From: Paracoccus sp. TOH
Lineage (GTDB): Bacteria; Pseudomonadota; Alphaproteobacteria; Rhodobacterales; Rhodobacteraceae
Length of the DNA: 64,000 nt
Assembly (NCBI RefSeq): GCF_030388245.1
Contig: NZ_CP098361.1
Coordinates: forward strand, 1,177,001 to 1,241,000
Reading direction: 5' to 3'
A program made the position numbers and the translations under genes. Below the pieces are notes generated by a model. It had not been told where the DNA came from. It saw nothing but the letters and a program-made list of their open reading frames with translations, and did no database searches. Shown here in pieces: positions 47,614 through 57,567 of this stretch (positions are counted from its first letter, which is position 1; every line of letters begins with the position of its first letter).

Positions 47614-48075
47614 ATGACCACACGAACCCGCCTGAATCTCTATTTCGACCCCGCGCTTATACCGCAGATCGAGACGCTGGCGCTGCGTCGCAAGGTGTCG
47701 AAATCCGCCATCGTCGAAGCGGCGGTCATGTCCTACCTGTCCGGCGATGCCACCGACCAGCTCGAAGCCGCCATGTCGCGCCGCCTGGACAAGCTCGGCC
47801 GCCAGATCGACGCGCTCGACCTGGACCTTGCAGCCCTCGGCGAGACGGTTTCGCTGTTCATCCTGTTCTGGCTGACCTTCACGCCGCCGCTTTCGGGGAG
47901 CGCGCAATCCGCCGCCCGCGCGAAAGGTGCGGAACGGTTCGAGGGCTTCATGCAGACCCTCGGCAAGCGCCTCGCCACCGGAGACAGGTTTCTCAAGGAG
48001 CTGTCGTGCGACATCGACTCACCCCGCGAAAACCACTCCACGGATGAGCCGGAGGCTAACGGCGATCCGGCTTGA
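47614..48075 (+). CDS. CopG/RHH-like conjugal protein
   Basis: A 153-residue protein with an N-terminal ribbon-helix-helix: TTRTRLNLYFDPALIPQIET and LALRRKVSKSAIVEAAVMSY. The rest is a helix and one hydrophobic segment (TVSLFILFWLTFTPPL), then an acidic tail. It lies between traG and trbB in this ICE class and may regulate the trb operon while sitting at the membrane. The start at 47614 has GAGGA seven bases ahead; an in-frame ATG at 47584 overlaps traG. Confidence 0.78.
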   Translation: MTTRTRLNLYFDPALIPQIETLALRRKVSKSAIVEAAVMSYLSGDATDQLEAAMSRRLDKLGRQIDALDLDLAALGETVSLFILFWLTFTPPLSGSAQSAARAKGAERFEGFMQTLGKRLATGDRFLKELSCDIDSPRENHSTDEPEANGDPA

Positions 48076-48145
48076 GTATTCAGGCCCATCCTGTTTGCCG
48101 CCGGTCGCCGCCGATGCCCGCCTGCACTTAGATACTTGTTGAAGC

Positions 48146-48160
48146 GGCCGGATTTCGGCC
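48146..48160 (+). terminator. Short hairpin before trbB
   Basis: GGCCG (48146-48150) pairs with CGGCC (48156-48160) over a five-base loop, followed by TCTCTTAAT. Possible weak terminator between the CopG-like gene and trbB. Confidence 0.35.
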
Positions 48161-48222
48161 TCTCTTAATCGACCCCGATCCGGGGATTGCCTGTCGCGTC
48201 CCCACCGAAAGCCGGGGCCGAC

Positions 48223-49203
48223 ATGACCACCAACCATCACAGACAGGAGGCGATGCAGCGCGGCGCGCGCATGTTGCGCACCGCGCTCGGGCCGGCAATC
48301 GCGCGCCTGCTCGAAGACTCCACCGTGGTCGAGGTGATGCTGAATCCCGATGGCCGGCTTTGGGTGGATCGGCTGTCCGAGGGGCTGGCCGACACGGGCG
48401 AGCGCCTGTCCGCCGCCGATGGCGAACGCATCGTGCGGCTGGTCGCCCATCATGTCGGCGCGGAGGTTCACGCCCGCAGTCCGCGCGTTTCGGCCGAGCT
48501 TCCCGAAACCGGCGAGCGGTTCGAGGGGCTACTTCCGCCCGTGGTCGTCGCGCCGGCCTTCGCCATCCGCAAGCCCGCCGTCGCGGTGTTCAGCCTCGAC
48601 GACTATGTGGCGGCGGGCATCATGACCACCGACCAGGCGGATACGCTGCGCGCCGCCGTCCAGTCCCGCGCCAACATCCTTGTCGCGGGCGGCACGTCCA
48701 CCGGCAAGACGACGCTCACCAACGCGCTGCTCGCCGAGGTGGCGAAGACGCAGGATCGCGTCGTCATCATCGAGGACACGCGCGAACTGCAATGCGCCGC
48801 GCCCAATCTGGTGGCGATGCGAACCAAGGATGGCGTCGCCAGCCTGTCGGACCTTGTGCGGTCGTCGCTTCGCCTGCGCCCCGACCGCATCCCCATCGGC
48901 GAGGTGCGCGGCCCCGAAGCCCTCGACCTGCTCAAAGCTTGGGGAACCGGCCATCCGGGCGGCATCGGCACCATCCATGCCGGTTCCGGCATCGGCGCGC
49001 TGCGCCGCCTTGAACAGCTCATTCAAGAGGCTGTCGTCACGGTCCCGCGCGCCCTGATCGCGGAAACCATCGACCTTGTTGCCGTCCTTGCCGGGCGCGG
49101 TTCCGCGCGCCGGCTCGCCGAACTGGCCCGTGTCGAAGGGCTGGGGCCGGACGGCGATTACCGCATCACCCAAGCCAACCCCAACACAGGAGAATCTTCA
49201 TGA
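48223..49203 (+). CDS. trbB: TrbB, T4SS ATPase (VirB11-like)
   Basis: A 326-residue hexameric secretion ATPase on the cytoplasmic face of the channel. The Walker [10 protein letters not shown], the Asp box region [20 protein letters not shown], and the Walker B and His box ([35 protein letters not shown]) are all complete. The start at 48223 is the family start. Its 3' end overlaps trbC by four bases. Confidence 0.95.
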   Translation: MTTNHHRQEAMQRGARMLRTALGPAIARLLEDSTVVEVMLNPDGRLWVDRLSEGLADTGERLSAADGERIVRLVAHHVGAEVHARSPRVSAELPETGERFEGLLPPVVVAPAFAIRKPAVAVFSLDDYVAAGIMTTDQADTLRAAVQSRANILVAGGTSTGKTTLTNALLAEVAKTQDRVVIIEDTRELQCAAPNLVAMRTKDGVASLSDLVRSSLRLRPDRIPIGEVRGPEALDLLKAWGTGHPGGIGTIHAGSGIGALRRLEQLIQEAVVTVPRALIAETIDLVAVLAGRGSARRLAELARVEGLGPDGDYRITQANPNTGESS

Positions 49204-49532
49204 TCCGCACGATTTCGCGCGGCTATCGCTTCGCCGCGACCGCCGCATCCACCCTTGCCATCAGCCTCATGCTCGCCCCGGCCGCCCATGCGTCGGGATC
49301 GTCGATGCCGTGGGAGCAACCGCTTCAGCAAATCCTTCAGTCCATCGAGGGGCCGGTCGCCAAGATCGTCGCCGTCATCATCATCATCGCCACCGGCCTG
49401 ACGCTGGCCTTCGGCGATACCAGCGGCGGCTTCCGTCGCCTGATCCAGATCGTGTTCGGCCTCAGCATCGCCTTCGCGGCGTCGAGCTTCTTCCTGTCGT
49501 TCTTCTCGTTCGGCGGCGGGGCGCTCGTTTGA
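49200..49532 (+). CDS. trbC: TrbC, pilin precursor (VirB2-like)
   Basis: A 110-residue pilin. The long signal peptide ends after PAAHA; the mature part has two hydrophobic helices (IVAVIIIIATGLTLAFG and LIQIVFGLSIAFAASSFFL). It is the probable substrate of the TraF peptidase encoded at 36960. It is coupled at both ends: it starts in the trbB stop and ends in the trbD start. Confidence 0.92.
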   Translation: MIRTISRGYRFAATAASTLAISLMLAPAAHASGSSMPWEQPLQQILQSIEGPVAKIVAVIIIIATGLTLAFGDTSGGFRRLIQIVFGLSIAFAASSFFLSFFSFGGGALV

Positions 49533-49813
49533 TGGCGGGCGGCCTCGAACAACTCGACGCGGTGCCGGGCTTCACGGTTCCGGTCCATCGGGCGCTGACC
49601 GAGCATATCCTGCTCGGCGGCGCACCGCGCGCCATCGCCATCATGAACGGAACGCTTGCCGGGGCCGTGGGCCTCGGCCTGCGCCTCTGGCTGGTCGGCA
49701 TCGCCATTTGGGCCATCGGCCATTTCGTGGCCGTGTGGGCGGCGAAGCGCGATCCCCAATTCGTCGAGGTCGGGAGGCGGCATCTGCGCATCCCCGGCCA
49801 TCTGGCGGTGTGA
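49532..49813 (+). CDS. trbD: TrbD (VirB3-like)
   Basis: A 93-residue inner-membrane protein with two hydrophobic helices (GTLAGAVGLGLRLWLVGIAI and a neighbouring stretch) after the characteristic PGFTVPVHRALTEHILLGGA. It positions TrbE in the complex. The TGATG overlap with trbC sets the start; the same frame runs open far upstream within trbB, but there it is not protein-like. Confidence 0.92.
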   Translation: MAGGLEQLDAVPGFTVPVHRALTEHILLGGAPRAIAIMNGTLAGAVGLGLRLWLVGIAIWAIGHFVAVWAAKRDPQFVEVGRRHLRIPGHLAV

Positions 49814-49823
49814 GGGCGCGGCC

Positions 49824-52316
49824 ATGATGAACCTTGCCGAATACCGCCGCACCGCCACCCGGCTCGCCGATTATCTGCCATGGGCCGCATTGGTCGGCTC
49901 CGGCGTCGTCTTGAACAAGGACGGGAGTTTTCAGAGGACGGCGAAGTTTCGCGGTCCCGATCTGGATTCCGCCGTCGCCGCCGAGCTGGTCGCCGTCGCC
50001 GGCCGCATCAACAACGCCGTGCGCCGCCTCGGATCGGGCTGGAGCATCTTCGTCGAGGAGCAGCGCAGCGAAGCCGCGACCTATCCCGACAGCATCTTTC
50101 CCGATCCCGCGTCGGCGCTGGTCGATGCAGAGCGCAAAGCCGGTTTCGAGGAAGCGGGCGCGCATTTCGTGTCCGGCTATTTCCTCACCTTCCTTTGGCT
50201 GCCCCCCGCCGAGGAAGCCGCACGGGCGGAAAGCTGGCTCTATGAGGGCCGCGAGCAATCCGGGGTAAACCCGCACGAATTGCTGCGCAGCTTCGTGGAC
50301 CGCACCGACCGCGTTCTGGCGCTGCTCGACGGCTTCATGCCCGAGTGCCGTTGGATGGATGACGGCGCGACGCTGACCTATCTCCATTCGACGGTTTCCA
50401 CGAACCGGCATCGCGTCCGCGTTCCCGAAGTGCCGATGTATCTGGACGCGTTGCTGGCCGACCAGCCGTTGACCGGCGGGCTGGAGCCTCGGCTTGGCAC
50501 CGCGCATCTGCGCGTCCTGACCATCGTGGGATTCCCCACCGCGACGACGCCGGGCCTCCTGGACGAGATGAACCGGCTGGCCTTCCCCTACAGGTGGAAC
50601 ACCCGCGCGATCCTGCTCGACAAGACCAACGCCACGCGGCTGCTGACCCGTATCCGCCGCCAGTGGTTTGCCAAGCGGAAGTCCGTCGCCGCGATTCTAA
50701 AAGAGGTGATGACCAACGAGGCGTCCGCCCTGGTGGACACCGACGCGGCCAACAAGGCGCTCGACGCCGACATGGCCTTGCAGGAACTCGGCGCGGATGT
50801 GGCGGGCATGGCCTATGTCACCGCCACGGTGACGGTATGGGACGACGATCCCCGCTTGGCCGATGAGAAGCTGCGGCTGGTCGAGAAGATCGTTCAGGGC
50901 CGCGACTTCACCGCCATGCCCGAGACGGTCAACACGGTTGACGCATGGCTCGGCAGCCTGCCGGGACACGCCTACGCCAACGTGCGGCAGCCGCCCATCA
51001 GCACATTGAATCTCGCCCATATGGTGCCGTTGAGCGCCGTTTGGGCGGGGCCGGAACGGGACGAGCATGTCGGCGACGCTCCATTGCTATACGCCAGGAC
51101 CGAAGGCTCCACCCCGTTCCGGCTAAGTCTCCATGTCGGCGACGTAGGCCACACCCTTGTCGTCGGCCCCACAGGGGCAGGCAAGAGCGTGTTGCTCGCC
51201 CTCATGGCGCTCCAGTTCCGCCGCTACGCCAGAAGCCAGGTGTTCGCGTTCGACTTCGGCGGCAGCATCCGCGCCGCCGCGCTCGCCATGGGCGGCGACT
51301 GGCACGACCTCGGCGGCGGGCTGACCGAAGGTTCGGACACTTCCGTATCGCTCCAGCCGCTCGCCCGCATCCACGACACCTATGAACGCGCCTGGGCCGC
51401 CGACTGGATTGCCGCCATTCTTGGCCGTGAAGGCATCACGATCACGCCGGAGGTGAAGGAACACATCTGGACGGCGTTGACTTCGCTTGCCTCGGCGCCG
51501 GCCGGAGAACGCACGATCACCGGCCTCGCGGTCCTGCTGCAAAGCAACGACCTCAAACAGGCCCTTCGGCCTTATTGCGTCGGCGGCGCCTATGGCCGGT
51601 TGCTCGACGCGGAGACGGAACATCTTGGCGCGGCGGACGTGCAAGCCTTCGAGATCGAGGGGCTTGTCGGGACCGGCGCAGCCCCGGCGGTGCTGGCCTA
51701 TCTCTTTCATCGCATCGGCGACCGGCTCGACGGGCGGCCGACGCTGCTCATCATCGACGAGGGTTGGCTTGCACTGGACGATGAGGGGTTCGCCGGCCAG
51801 CTCCGCGAATGGCTGAAAACGCTGCGCAAGAAGAACGCCAGCGTCATATTCGCCACGCAAAGCCTGTCCGACATTGACGGCAGCAACATCGCGCCCGCCA
51901 TCATCGAGAGCTGCCCGACGCGGCTCCTGCTGCCGAACGAGCGCGCCATCGAGCCGCAGATCACGGCCATCTATCGCCGCTTCGGCCTCAATGACAGGCA
52001 GATCGAAATCCTCGCAAGGGCCACGCCCAAGCGGGATTATTACTGCCAGTCACGGCGCGGCAACCGGCTGTTCGAGCTTGGCCTGTCCGAAGTCGGCCTC
52101 GCGCTCTGCGCCGCATCTTCCAAATCCGACCAGACGGAAATTGCGCGCATCCATGCCGAGCACGGCCGCGCCGGTTTCCTCGCCGCATGGCTGCGCGAGC
52201 GCGGCGTCGAGTGGGCGGCCGACCTGATCCCGAACCTCACCAATCTTGCCGACCGGCCGGAATCCGCCGCGCCGGCCCGGCTCGATACCCACCCCACACA
52301 GGAGATTCTTCCATGA
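49824..52316 (+). CDS. trbE: TrbE, T4SS ATPase (VirB4-like)
   Basis: A 830-residue motor ATPase. It begins MMNLAEYRRTATRLADYLPW with the VirB4 N-domain; Walker A is VVGPTGAGKSVLLALMALQF, Walker B TLLIIDEGWLALD, followed by FATQSLSDIDGS. Length is typical. GGCGCGGCC precedes the ATG (weak), but the start fits the family. The stop overlaps the trbJ start. Confidence 0.95.
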   Translation: MMNLAEYRRTATRLADYLPWAALVGSGVVLNKDGSFQRTAKFRGPDLDSAVAAELVAVAGRINNAVRRLGSGWSIFVEEQRSEAATYPDSIFPDPASALVDAERKAGFEEAGAHFVSGYFLTFLWLPPAEEAARAESWLYEGREQSGVNPHELLRSFVDRTDRVLALLDGFMPECRWMDDGATLTYLHSTVSTNRHRVRVPEVPMYLDALLADQPLTGGLEPRLGTAHLRVLTIVGFPTATTPGLLDEMNRLAFPYRWNTRAILLDKTNATRLLTRIRRQWFAKRKSVAAILKEVMTNEASALVDTDAANKALDADMALQELGADVAGMAYVTATVTVWDDDPRLADEKLRLVEKIVQGRDFTAMPETVNTVDAWLGSLPGHAYANVRQPPISTLNLAHMVPLSAVWAGPERDEHVGDAPLLYARTEGSTPFRLSLHVGDVGHTLVVGPTGAGKSVLLALMALQFRRYARSQVFAFDFGGSIRAAALAMGGDWHDLGGGLTEGSDTSVSLQPLARIHDTYERAWAADWIAAILGREGITITPEVKEHIWTALTSLASAPAGERTITGLAVLLQSNDLKQALRPYCVGGAYGRLLDAETEHLGAADVQAFEIEGLVGTGAAPAVLAYLFHRIGDRLDGRPTLLIIDEGWLALDDEGFAGQLREWLKTLRKKNASVIFATQSLSDIDGSNIAPAIIESCPTRLLLPNERAIEPQITAIYRRFGLNDRQIEILARATPKRDYYCQSRRGNRLFELGLSEVGLALCAASSKSDQTEIARIHAEHGRAGFLAAWLRERGVEWAADLIPNLTNLADRPESAAPARLDTHPTQEILP

Positions 52317-53092
52317 CCTATCCCAAGATCGTCGGAGCATCGGCCTTCGCGCTGGCGCTCGCCGTGCCCGTCGCGCTTTCGCCCATGCTGGCAAGCCCGG
52401 CCCATGCCCAGCTCTTTGGCTTCGGCCGCATCGTCTATGACCCGTCCAACTACGCGCAGAACGTGCTCACGGCAGCGCGCACCCTTGAGCAGATCAATAA
52501 CCAGATCACCAGCCTCCAGAACGAGGCGCAGATGCTCATCAATCAGGCCCGTAATCTGGCGAGCCTGCCGTATTCGTCGCTCCAGCAGCTCCAGCAGAAC
52601 GTCCAGCGCACGCAGCAGCTTTTGGGGCAGGCGCAGAACATCGCCTTCGAGGTCGGACAGATCGACCAAGCGTTCCAGAGCCAATACGGCAATGTCTCGC
52701 TTTCGGCGACCGACGCCCAACTGGTCGCCGACGCGCGCAGCCGCTGGGAAAATACGGTTGGCGGTTTGCAGGACGCCATGCGCGTGCAGGCTGGCGTCGT
52801 CGGCAACATCGACAGCAACCGCGCCGAGATGGCCGCGCTGGTCGGCCAGAGTCAGGGCGCGACCGGGGCACTGCAAGCCACGCAGGCGGGCAACCAGCTC
52901 CTTGCCCTCCAGTCGCAGCAGCTTTCCGACCTGATCGCGCTCATCTCGGCGAACGGGCGGGCCGACGCGCTGACCGAGGCCGAGCGCGCCACCGCCGCCG
53001 AACAGGGCCGCGAGCAGCGCCGCCGCTTCCTCACGCCCGGTAGCGGATACCAGCCCGGCAACGCGCAAATGTTCAACAACGGCAACAACTGA
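52313..53092 (+). CDS. trbJ: TrbJ (VirB5-like)
   Basis: A 259-residue secreted protein with a signal peptide ending at SPAHA and a mature region that is a long Gln-rich helix and coiled coil (LEQINNQITSLQNEAQMLIN, SLQQLQQNVQRTQQLLGQ). It is thought to sit at the pilus tip. GGAG precedes the ATG, which overlaps the trbE stop. Confidence 0.92.
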   Translation: MTYPKIVGASAFALALAVPVALSPMLASPAHAQLFGFGRIVYDPSNYAQNVLTAARTLEQINNQITSLQNEAQMLINQARNLASLPYSSLQQLQQNVQRTQQLLGQAQNIAFEVGQIDQAFQSQYGNVSLSATDAQLVADARSRWENTVGGLQDAMRVQAGVVGNIDSNRAEMAALVGQSQGATGALQATQAGNQLLALQSQQLSDLIALISANGRADALTEAERATAAEQGREQRRRFLTPGSGYQPGNAQMFNNGNN

Positions 53093-53106
53093 CCGGGAGG
53101 CTCGCC

Positions 53107-53373
53107 ATGGACGGCAAGATGCTGGCCCGGCTCGGGGCCGTCGTGTTCGTTGCGATTGCCTTGACAGTGACCGCAATCGACATGGCGCGGAAGGATGAAC
53201 CTTCCGCGCCACCCCCTGCGCCGGCCTTCCAGCCCCCGGCCGACCCGTTGCGCGAAACCCTGCGCCGTTGCCAGCAGCTCGGCGAGGCGGCGGCGAGTGA
53301 CACCGACTGCCTCGATGCATGGGCAGAATCCCGTGACCGTTTCCTCGGCCGTGACCGCAGCGAGGCGCGCTGA
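53107..53373 (+). CDS. TrbK-alt, putative entry exclusion protein
   Basis: An 88-residue protein with one N-terminal membrane helix (LARLGAVVFVAIALTVTAID), a Pro-rich linker and a short C-terminal helix with two cysteines (RRCQQLGEAAASDTDCLDAW), as in TrbK-alt proteins. It would keep donors from re-receiving the element. GGGAGG lies ahead of its ATG. It sits between trbJ and trbL, the usual place. Confidence 0.82.
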   Translation: MDGKMLARLGAVVFVAIALTVTAIDMARKDEPSAPPPAPAFQPPADPLRETLRRCQQLGEAAASDTDCLDAWAESRDRFLGRDRSEAR

Positions 53374-53375
53374 CC

Positions 53376-54751
53376 ATGGGCAATACGGGCGTTATCGACA
53401 ATTTCCTCGGGGTTTTCACCTCCTACATCGACAGCGGGTTCGGCCTGCTCGGCGGCGAGGTGGCCTTCATCGCCACCACCCTGATTGTTATCGACGTGAC
53501 GCTCGCCGCGCTGTTTTGGGCGTGGGGCGCGGATGACGACATCATCGCCCGGCTGGTGAAGAAGACCCTGTTCGTTGGGGTGTTCGCCTACATCATCTCC
53601 AACTGGAACAACCTCGCCCGCCTCGTCTTCGAGAGTTTCGCCGGTCTCGGCCTGATGGCGTCGGGCACCGGCTTTTCTGCCGAAGACCTGATGCGGCCCG
53701 GCCGCGTGGCACAGACCGGCCTCGACGCCGGCCGTCCGCTGCTCGATTCCATTTCCGACCTGATGGGCTGGATCGCCTTCTTCGAGAACTTCATTCAGAT
53801 CGCGTGCCTGCTGTTCGCATGGGCGCTGGTGGTGCTGGCCTTCTTCATACTCGCCATCCAGCTTTTCGTGACCCTGATCGAGTTCAAGCTGACCACGCTT
53901 GCCGGCTTCGTGCTGATCCCCTTCGGCCTGTTCGGCAAGACCGCGTTCATGGCCGAGAAGGTCTTGGGCAACGTGGTGTCCTCCGGCATCAAGGTCTTGG
54001 TGCTCGCCGTCATCATCGGCATCGGCAGCACCTTGTTTGCGCAATTCACGGCCGGTTTCGGCGGGGCGCGACCCCGACCATCGACGACGCCATGGCGATT
54101 GTGCTCGCCGCGCTGTCGCTGCTCGGCCTCGGCATCTTCGGCCCCGGCATCGCTAACGGCATCGTCTCTGGCGGCCCGCAGCTTGGCGCAGGCGCAGCCG
54201 TGGGAACCGGCCTCGCTGCCGGCGGCATGGTGCTTGCGGGCGGCGCGGCGGCCGGTGGCGGGGCCATGCTTGCCGCGAAGGGCGGCGCTGCTGCCCTGTC
54301 CGGTGGAGCCGCGGCCGTTCGCGGCGGCGCGACGGCCGCGGGAGCGGCGGCCGCTGCCTATAGCGTCGGTGCGCTCGGCCAGTCCGGCGCGGCGGGCGTC
54401 GCTTCCGGCCTTGGCAGCGTGGCGCGAGCCGCAGGATCGGCAGCTATCTCGCCCCTCAAACGCGCCGTAGCGCGCGCTTCCGAATCCGTCAAATCCAGCT
54501 TCTCCGAAGGCGCGAAGGCCGGATTCGGCGTGACGGGCGGCGGCTCCACCATGGGGACGGTTGGCGGCGCGAGCGCCGATGCAGCCGCCGCAGCATCCGG
54601 CCCGGCCGGCAGCCCCCCGGCCTGGGCGCAGCGGATGCGGCGTTCGCAGGCCGTGAACCACGGCACGACCATGGCCGCACATGCTGTCCGCTCCGGCGAC
54701 GGCCACGGCGGCGGTTCCTCCATCAACCTTTCCGAAAGCGACCGCACATGA
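53376..54751 (+). pseudogene. trbL: trbL (VirB6-like), frameshifted
   Basis: The polytopic channel protein TrbL begins at 53376 (MGNTGVIDNFLGVFTSYIDS) with several membrane helices up to IGIGSTLFAQFTAGFGG. Then a net +2 or -1 shift at 54062-54076 throws the frame off. The correct continuation PTIDDAMAIVLAALSLLGLG through the Gly/Ala-rich tail and SINLSESDRT is in the next frame and ends at 54751, overlapping trbF. As read, the first frame stops at 54470 after about 133 wrong residues. Decay, sequencing error in G and C runs, or recoding are all possible. Confidence 0.85.
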
Positions 54752-55437
54752 GCATCTTCAAACGACCATCGACCCACTACGGCAAGACGCCGGAACCCGA
54801 GACGCCCTATCAGAAGGCCGCGCAAGTGTGGGACGAGCGTATCGGCTCGGCCCGCGTTCAGGCGAAGAACTGGCGCTATATGGCCTTCGGCTCGCTGATC
54901 CTGTCGGCCGGATTCGCATCCGCGCTCGTGTGGCAATCGGCGCGCGGGAACGTGGTGCCGTGGGTGGTGCAGGTCGATAATCTCGGCCAGGCGCAGACCG
55001 TCGCGCCTGCGAGTGCCGATTATCGCCCGACCGATCCGCAGATCGCGTTCCACCTTGGCCGCTTCATCGAGCAGGTCCGCGCGATCCCGGCCGACGCCAT
55101 TATTGTCCGGCAGAACTGGCTTCGCGCCTATGAGTGGACGACCGACCGGGGGGCGGCGGCGTTGAATGACTACGCAAGGACGAATGATCCCTTTGCCAAG
55201 GTCGGCCGGCAACAGATCGCCGTCGAGGTGTCGAGCGTCATCCGGGCGTCCCCCAACTCGTTCCGCGTGGCCTGGACGGAGAGGCACTTCGAGAACGGCC
55301 AGCTTTCCACGACCGAGCGATGGACTGCCATCCTGACCATCGCCATCCAGCCGCCGCGCGACGCCGAACGGCTGCGCGCGAACCCGCTCGGCATCTACGT
55401 CAATGCAATCAACTGGTCGCGGGAGATGGGCCAATGA
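54748..55437 (+). CDS. trbF: TrbF (VirB8-like)
   Basis: A 229-residue bitopic protein. After an N-terminal cytoplasmic part (RPSTHYGKTPEPETPYQKAA) a single helix (YMAFGSLILSAGFASALVW) leads to the periplasmic VirB8 fold, with FRVAWTERHFENG late in it. The TrbF start overlaps the trbL stop. It links channel parts at the inner membrane. Confidence 0.94.
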   Translation: MSIFKRPSTHYGKTPEPETPYQKAAQVWDERIGSARVQAKNWRYMAFGSLILSAGFASALVWQSARGNVVPWVVQVDNLGQAQTVAPASADYRPTDPQIAFHLGRFIEQVRAIPADAIIVRQNWLRAYEWTTDRGAAALNDYARTNDPFAKVGRQQIAVEVSSVIRASPNSFRVAWTERHFENGQLSTTERWTAILTIAIQPPRDAERLRANPLGIYVNAINWSREMGQ

Positions 55438-56432
55438 GGACGATCATCCTTCGCCCCGCAGTCGCCGCCGCCCTGCTTTCGGCTACCATGCTGGCAGGCT
55501 GCACCACCAACCGGACGCCGCAATTCAGCTACGACACCAGCGTTCCGCCGCTGCCCACCGTGCAGGCCGCCGCGACCGACAACGCGCCCCGGCCGCTCCA
55601 TACGCCCCCGGCCTGGACCGTGGCGCATGGCGGGCAAGCCGCCGCCACGCCGGCAGGCCGTGTCGAGAACGCCAATGCCGCCGCCCGCGTCGAGCCGCGC
55701 CGGGAAGGCTACTACAACGCCATACAGGTTTTCCCATGGAGCGAAGGCGCGCTCTATCAGGTCTATGCCGCAGTCGGGCAGATCACGACGATCGCGCTGG
55801 AGCCGGGCGAGAGCCTGACAGGCGCGGGGCCGATTGCGGCCGGCGATACCGCCCGCTGGATCATCGGCGACACCGAGAGCGGCAGCGGTGCAAATCGCCG
55901 TGTCCATATCCTCGTGAAGCCGACGCGGCCGGACATTTCCACCAACCTTGTCGTCACCACCGACCGGCGCACCTACATGCTCGAGCTGCGCGCGCGGGAA
56001 TCGCTCTACATGCCGGCCGTGGCATGGGCCTATCCAGCAACGCCGGGCCAGCGCCAGACCGTTCCGGCCGCGCCGATCATCCCGGCCGAGGCGGCGCGGA
56101 ACTATCGCTATGGCTTGCAGGTGCAGGGCGACAGCCCGCCATGGCGGCCGGTTTCCGTGTTCGACGATGGACGGCGCGTCTATGTCGTCTTCCCGGCCGG
56201 GATCGTGCAGGGCGAGATGCCGCCGATCTTCGTGCTTGGCACGAACGGCGAGCCACAGATCGTCAATTCCCGCATCCACCAGAACGTCCTGATCGTGGAC
56301 AGGTTGTTCGGCGCGGCCGAGCTGCGCCTTGGCAGCGGCAACCGCCAGCAGGTCGTCAGGATCGTCCGCACCAACCCAACGCAGGCCGCTGACGCGCAGC
56401 CCGCCAGCGCGACCGGAGGCTCCCCGTCATGA
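55434..56432 (+). CDS. trbG: TrbG (VirB9-like lipoprotein)
   Basis: A 332-residue outer-membrane-complex component. The signal ends in LAGC, so it should be a lipoprotein (Cys21-23). The central region (GALYQVYAAVGQITTIALEP, RRVHILVKPTRPDISTNLVV) is the VirB9 N-domain; FDDGRRVYVVFPAG and NSRIHQNVLIVDRLFGAAEL form the C-domain. The start at 55434 overlaps the trbF stop. Confidence 0.94.
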   Translation: MRTIILRPAVAAALLSATMLAGCTTNRTPQFSYDTSVPPLPTVQAAATDNAPRPLHTPPAWTVAHGGQAAATPAGRVENANAAARVEPRREGYYNAIQVFPWSEGALYQVYAAVGQITTIALEPGESLTGAGPIAAGDTARWIIGDTESGSGANRRVHILVKPTRPDISTNLVVTTDRRTYMLELRARESLYMPAVAWAYPATPGQRQTVPAAPIIPAEAARNYRYGLQVQGDSPPWRPVSVFDDGRRVYVVFPAGIVQGEMPPIFVLGTNGEPQIVNSRIHQNVLIVDRLFGAAELRLGSGNRQQVVRIVRTNPTQAADAQPASATGGSPS

Positions 56433-57565
56433 CCGACAACACCATCACCGAAACCGCCGCGCCCATGCGCCTGCGCGCCGAGCCGCCCCGCGTCACCCGC
56501 CTGTCCCGCAAGATGCTGGCGGGCGTCGGCGCGGTTGCGTTGCTCGGCATCGGCGGCGCACTCATCTATGCGCTCCAGACCCGCGACGGAGGGCCGGACG
56601 GCAGCGAACTCTACTCGACCAACAACCGGCAAACCGCCGATGGGCTGGCGGGCCTGCCGAGTGACTATAGCGGCCCGGTCCTGGGACCGGCCTTGCCGGG
56701 TGACCTCGGCCGTCCGATCCTCGATGCGCAGAATAGAGGGCAGCCGGTCGCGCCACCCGTCATGACGACACCCGCCGTCGATCCCGACGAACAGCGCCGT
56801 CTCGGTGAGGAAGAAGCCGCGCGCTTGAGCAATGTGTTTTTCCAGTCCGGCCCGCGCACGGGAGCGCAAGCAGGGACGGCCATGCCCGGCCTTGCCGGTC
56901 TTGGCCTCGGCGGTCAGCCCGCGACGCAGGACCGGCACGCGGCGTTCCTCAACGGGCCGGTGGACCGGCAGACCGTCGCGCCGGATCGTGTCGCGCCGCC
57001 GGCATCGCCCTACATCCTTCAGACCGGGGCCGTGATCCCGGCCGCTTTGATAACGGGCATCCGTTCAGACCTTCCCGGCCAGATCACCGCGCAGGTTACG
57101 GAGAACGTATATGACAGCCCGACCGGCTCGCTGCTTCTGATCCCGCAGGGAACGCGCATCATCGGCCAGTATGATGACGGCGTGACCTTCGGCCAGCGCC
57201 GCGTGTTGCTGGTGTGGAATCGCCTGATCCTGCCCGGCGGCCGTTCCATCGTTCTGGAGCGCCTGCCGGGCGCGGATGCCAGCGGCTATGCGGGCCTTGA
57301 GGATGGTGTCGATTACCATTGGTGGGATCTGATGAAAGCGGCTGGCCTCTCCACGCTGCTCGCGGTCGGCACGGAGCTGGCGACCAGCGACGAGGACCGG
57401 CTGATCCGGGCCATCCGCGACGGGGCGCAGGATACCGTCAACCAGGCGGGCCAGCAGATCGTCCAGCGCCAGTTGCAGGTCGCGCCGACGCTGACCATCC
57501 GGCCGGGCTTCCCGGTCAGGATCATCGTCACCCGCGACCTTGTATTCGAGCAGGCAGGAGGCTGA
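56429..57565 (+). CDS. trbI: TrbI (VirB10-like)
   Basis: A 378-residue protein spanning both membranes. A cytoplasmic start and one helix (MLAGVGAVALLGIGGALIYAL) precede a Pro/Gly-rich periplasmic linker and a C-terminal VirB10 beta-barrel with YILQTGAVIPAALITGIRSD, LIPQGTRIIGQYDDGVTFGQ and the closing NQAGQQIVQRQLQVAPTLTI. It overlaps trbG. It is the last gene of the channel set. Confidence 0.95.
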   Translation: MTDNTITETAAPMRLRAEPPRVTRLSRKMLAGVGAVALLGIGGALIYALQTRDGGPDGSELYSTNNRQTADGLAGLPSDYSGPVLGPALPGDLGRPILDAQNRGQPVAPPVMTTPAVDPDEQRRLGEEEAARLSNVFFQSGPRTGAQAGTAMPGLAGLGLGGQPATQDRHAAFLNGPVDRQTVAPDRVAPPASPYILQTGAVIPAALITGIRSDLPGQITAQVTENVYDSPTGSLLLIPQGTRIIGQYDDGVTFGQRRVLLVWNRLILPGGRSIVLERLPGADASGYAGLEDGVDYHWWDLMKAAGLSTLLAVGTELATSDEDRLIRAIRDGAQDTVNQAGQQIVQRQLQVAPTLTIRPGFPVRIIVTRDLVFEQAGG

Positions 57566-57567
57566 CC

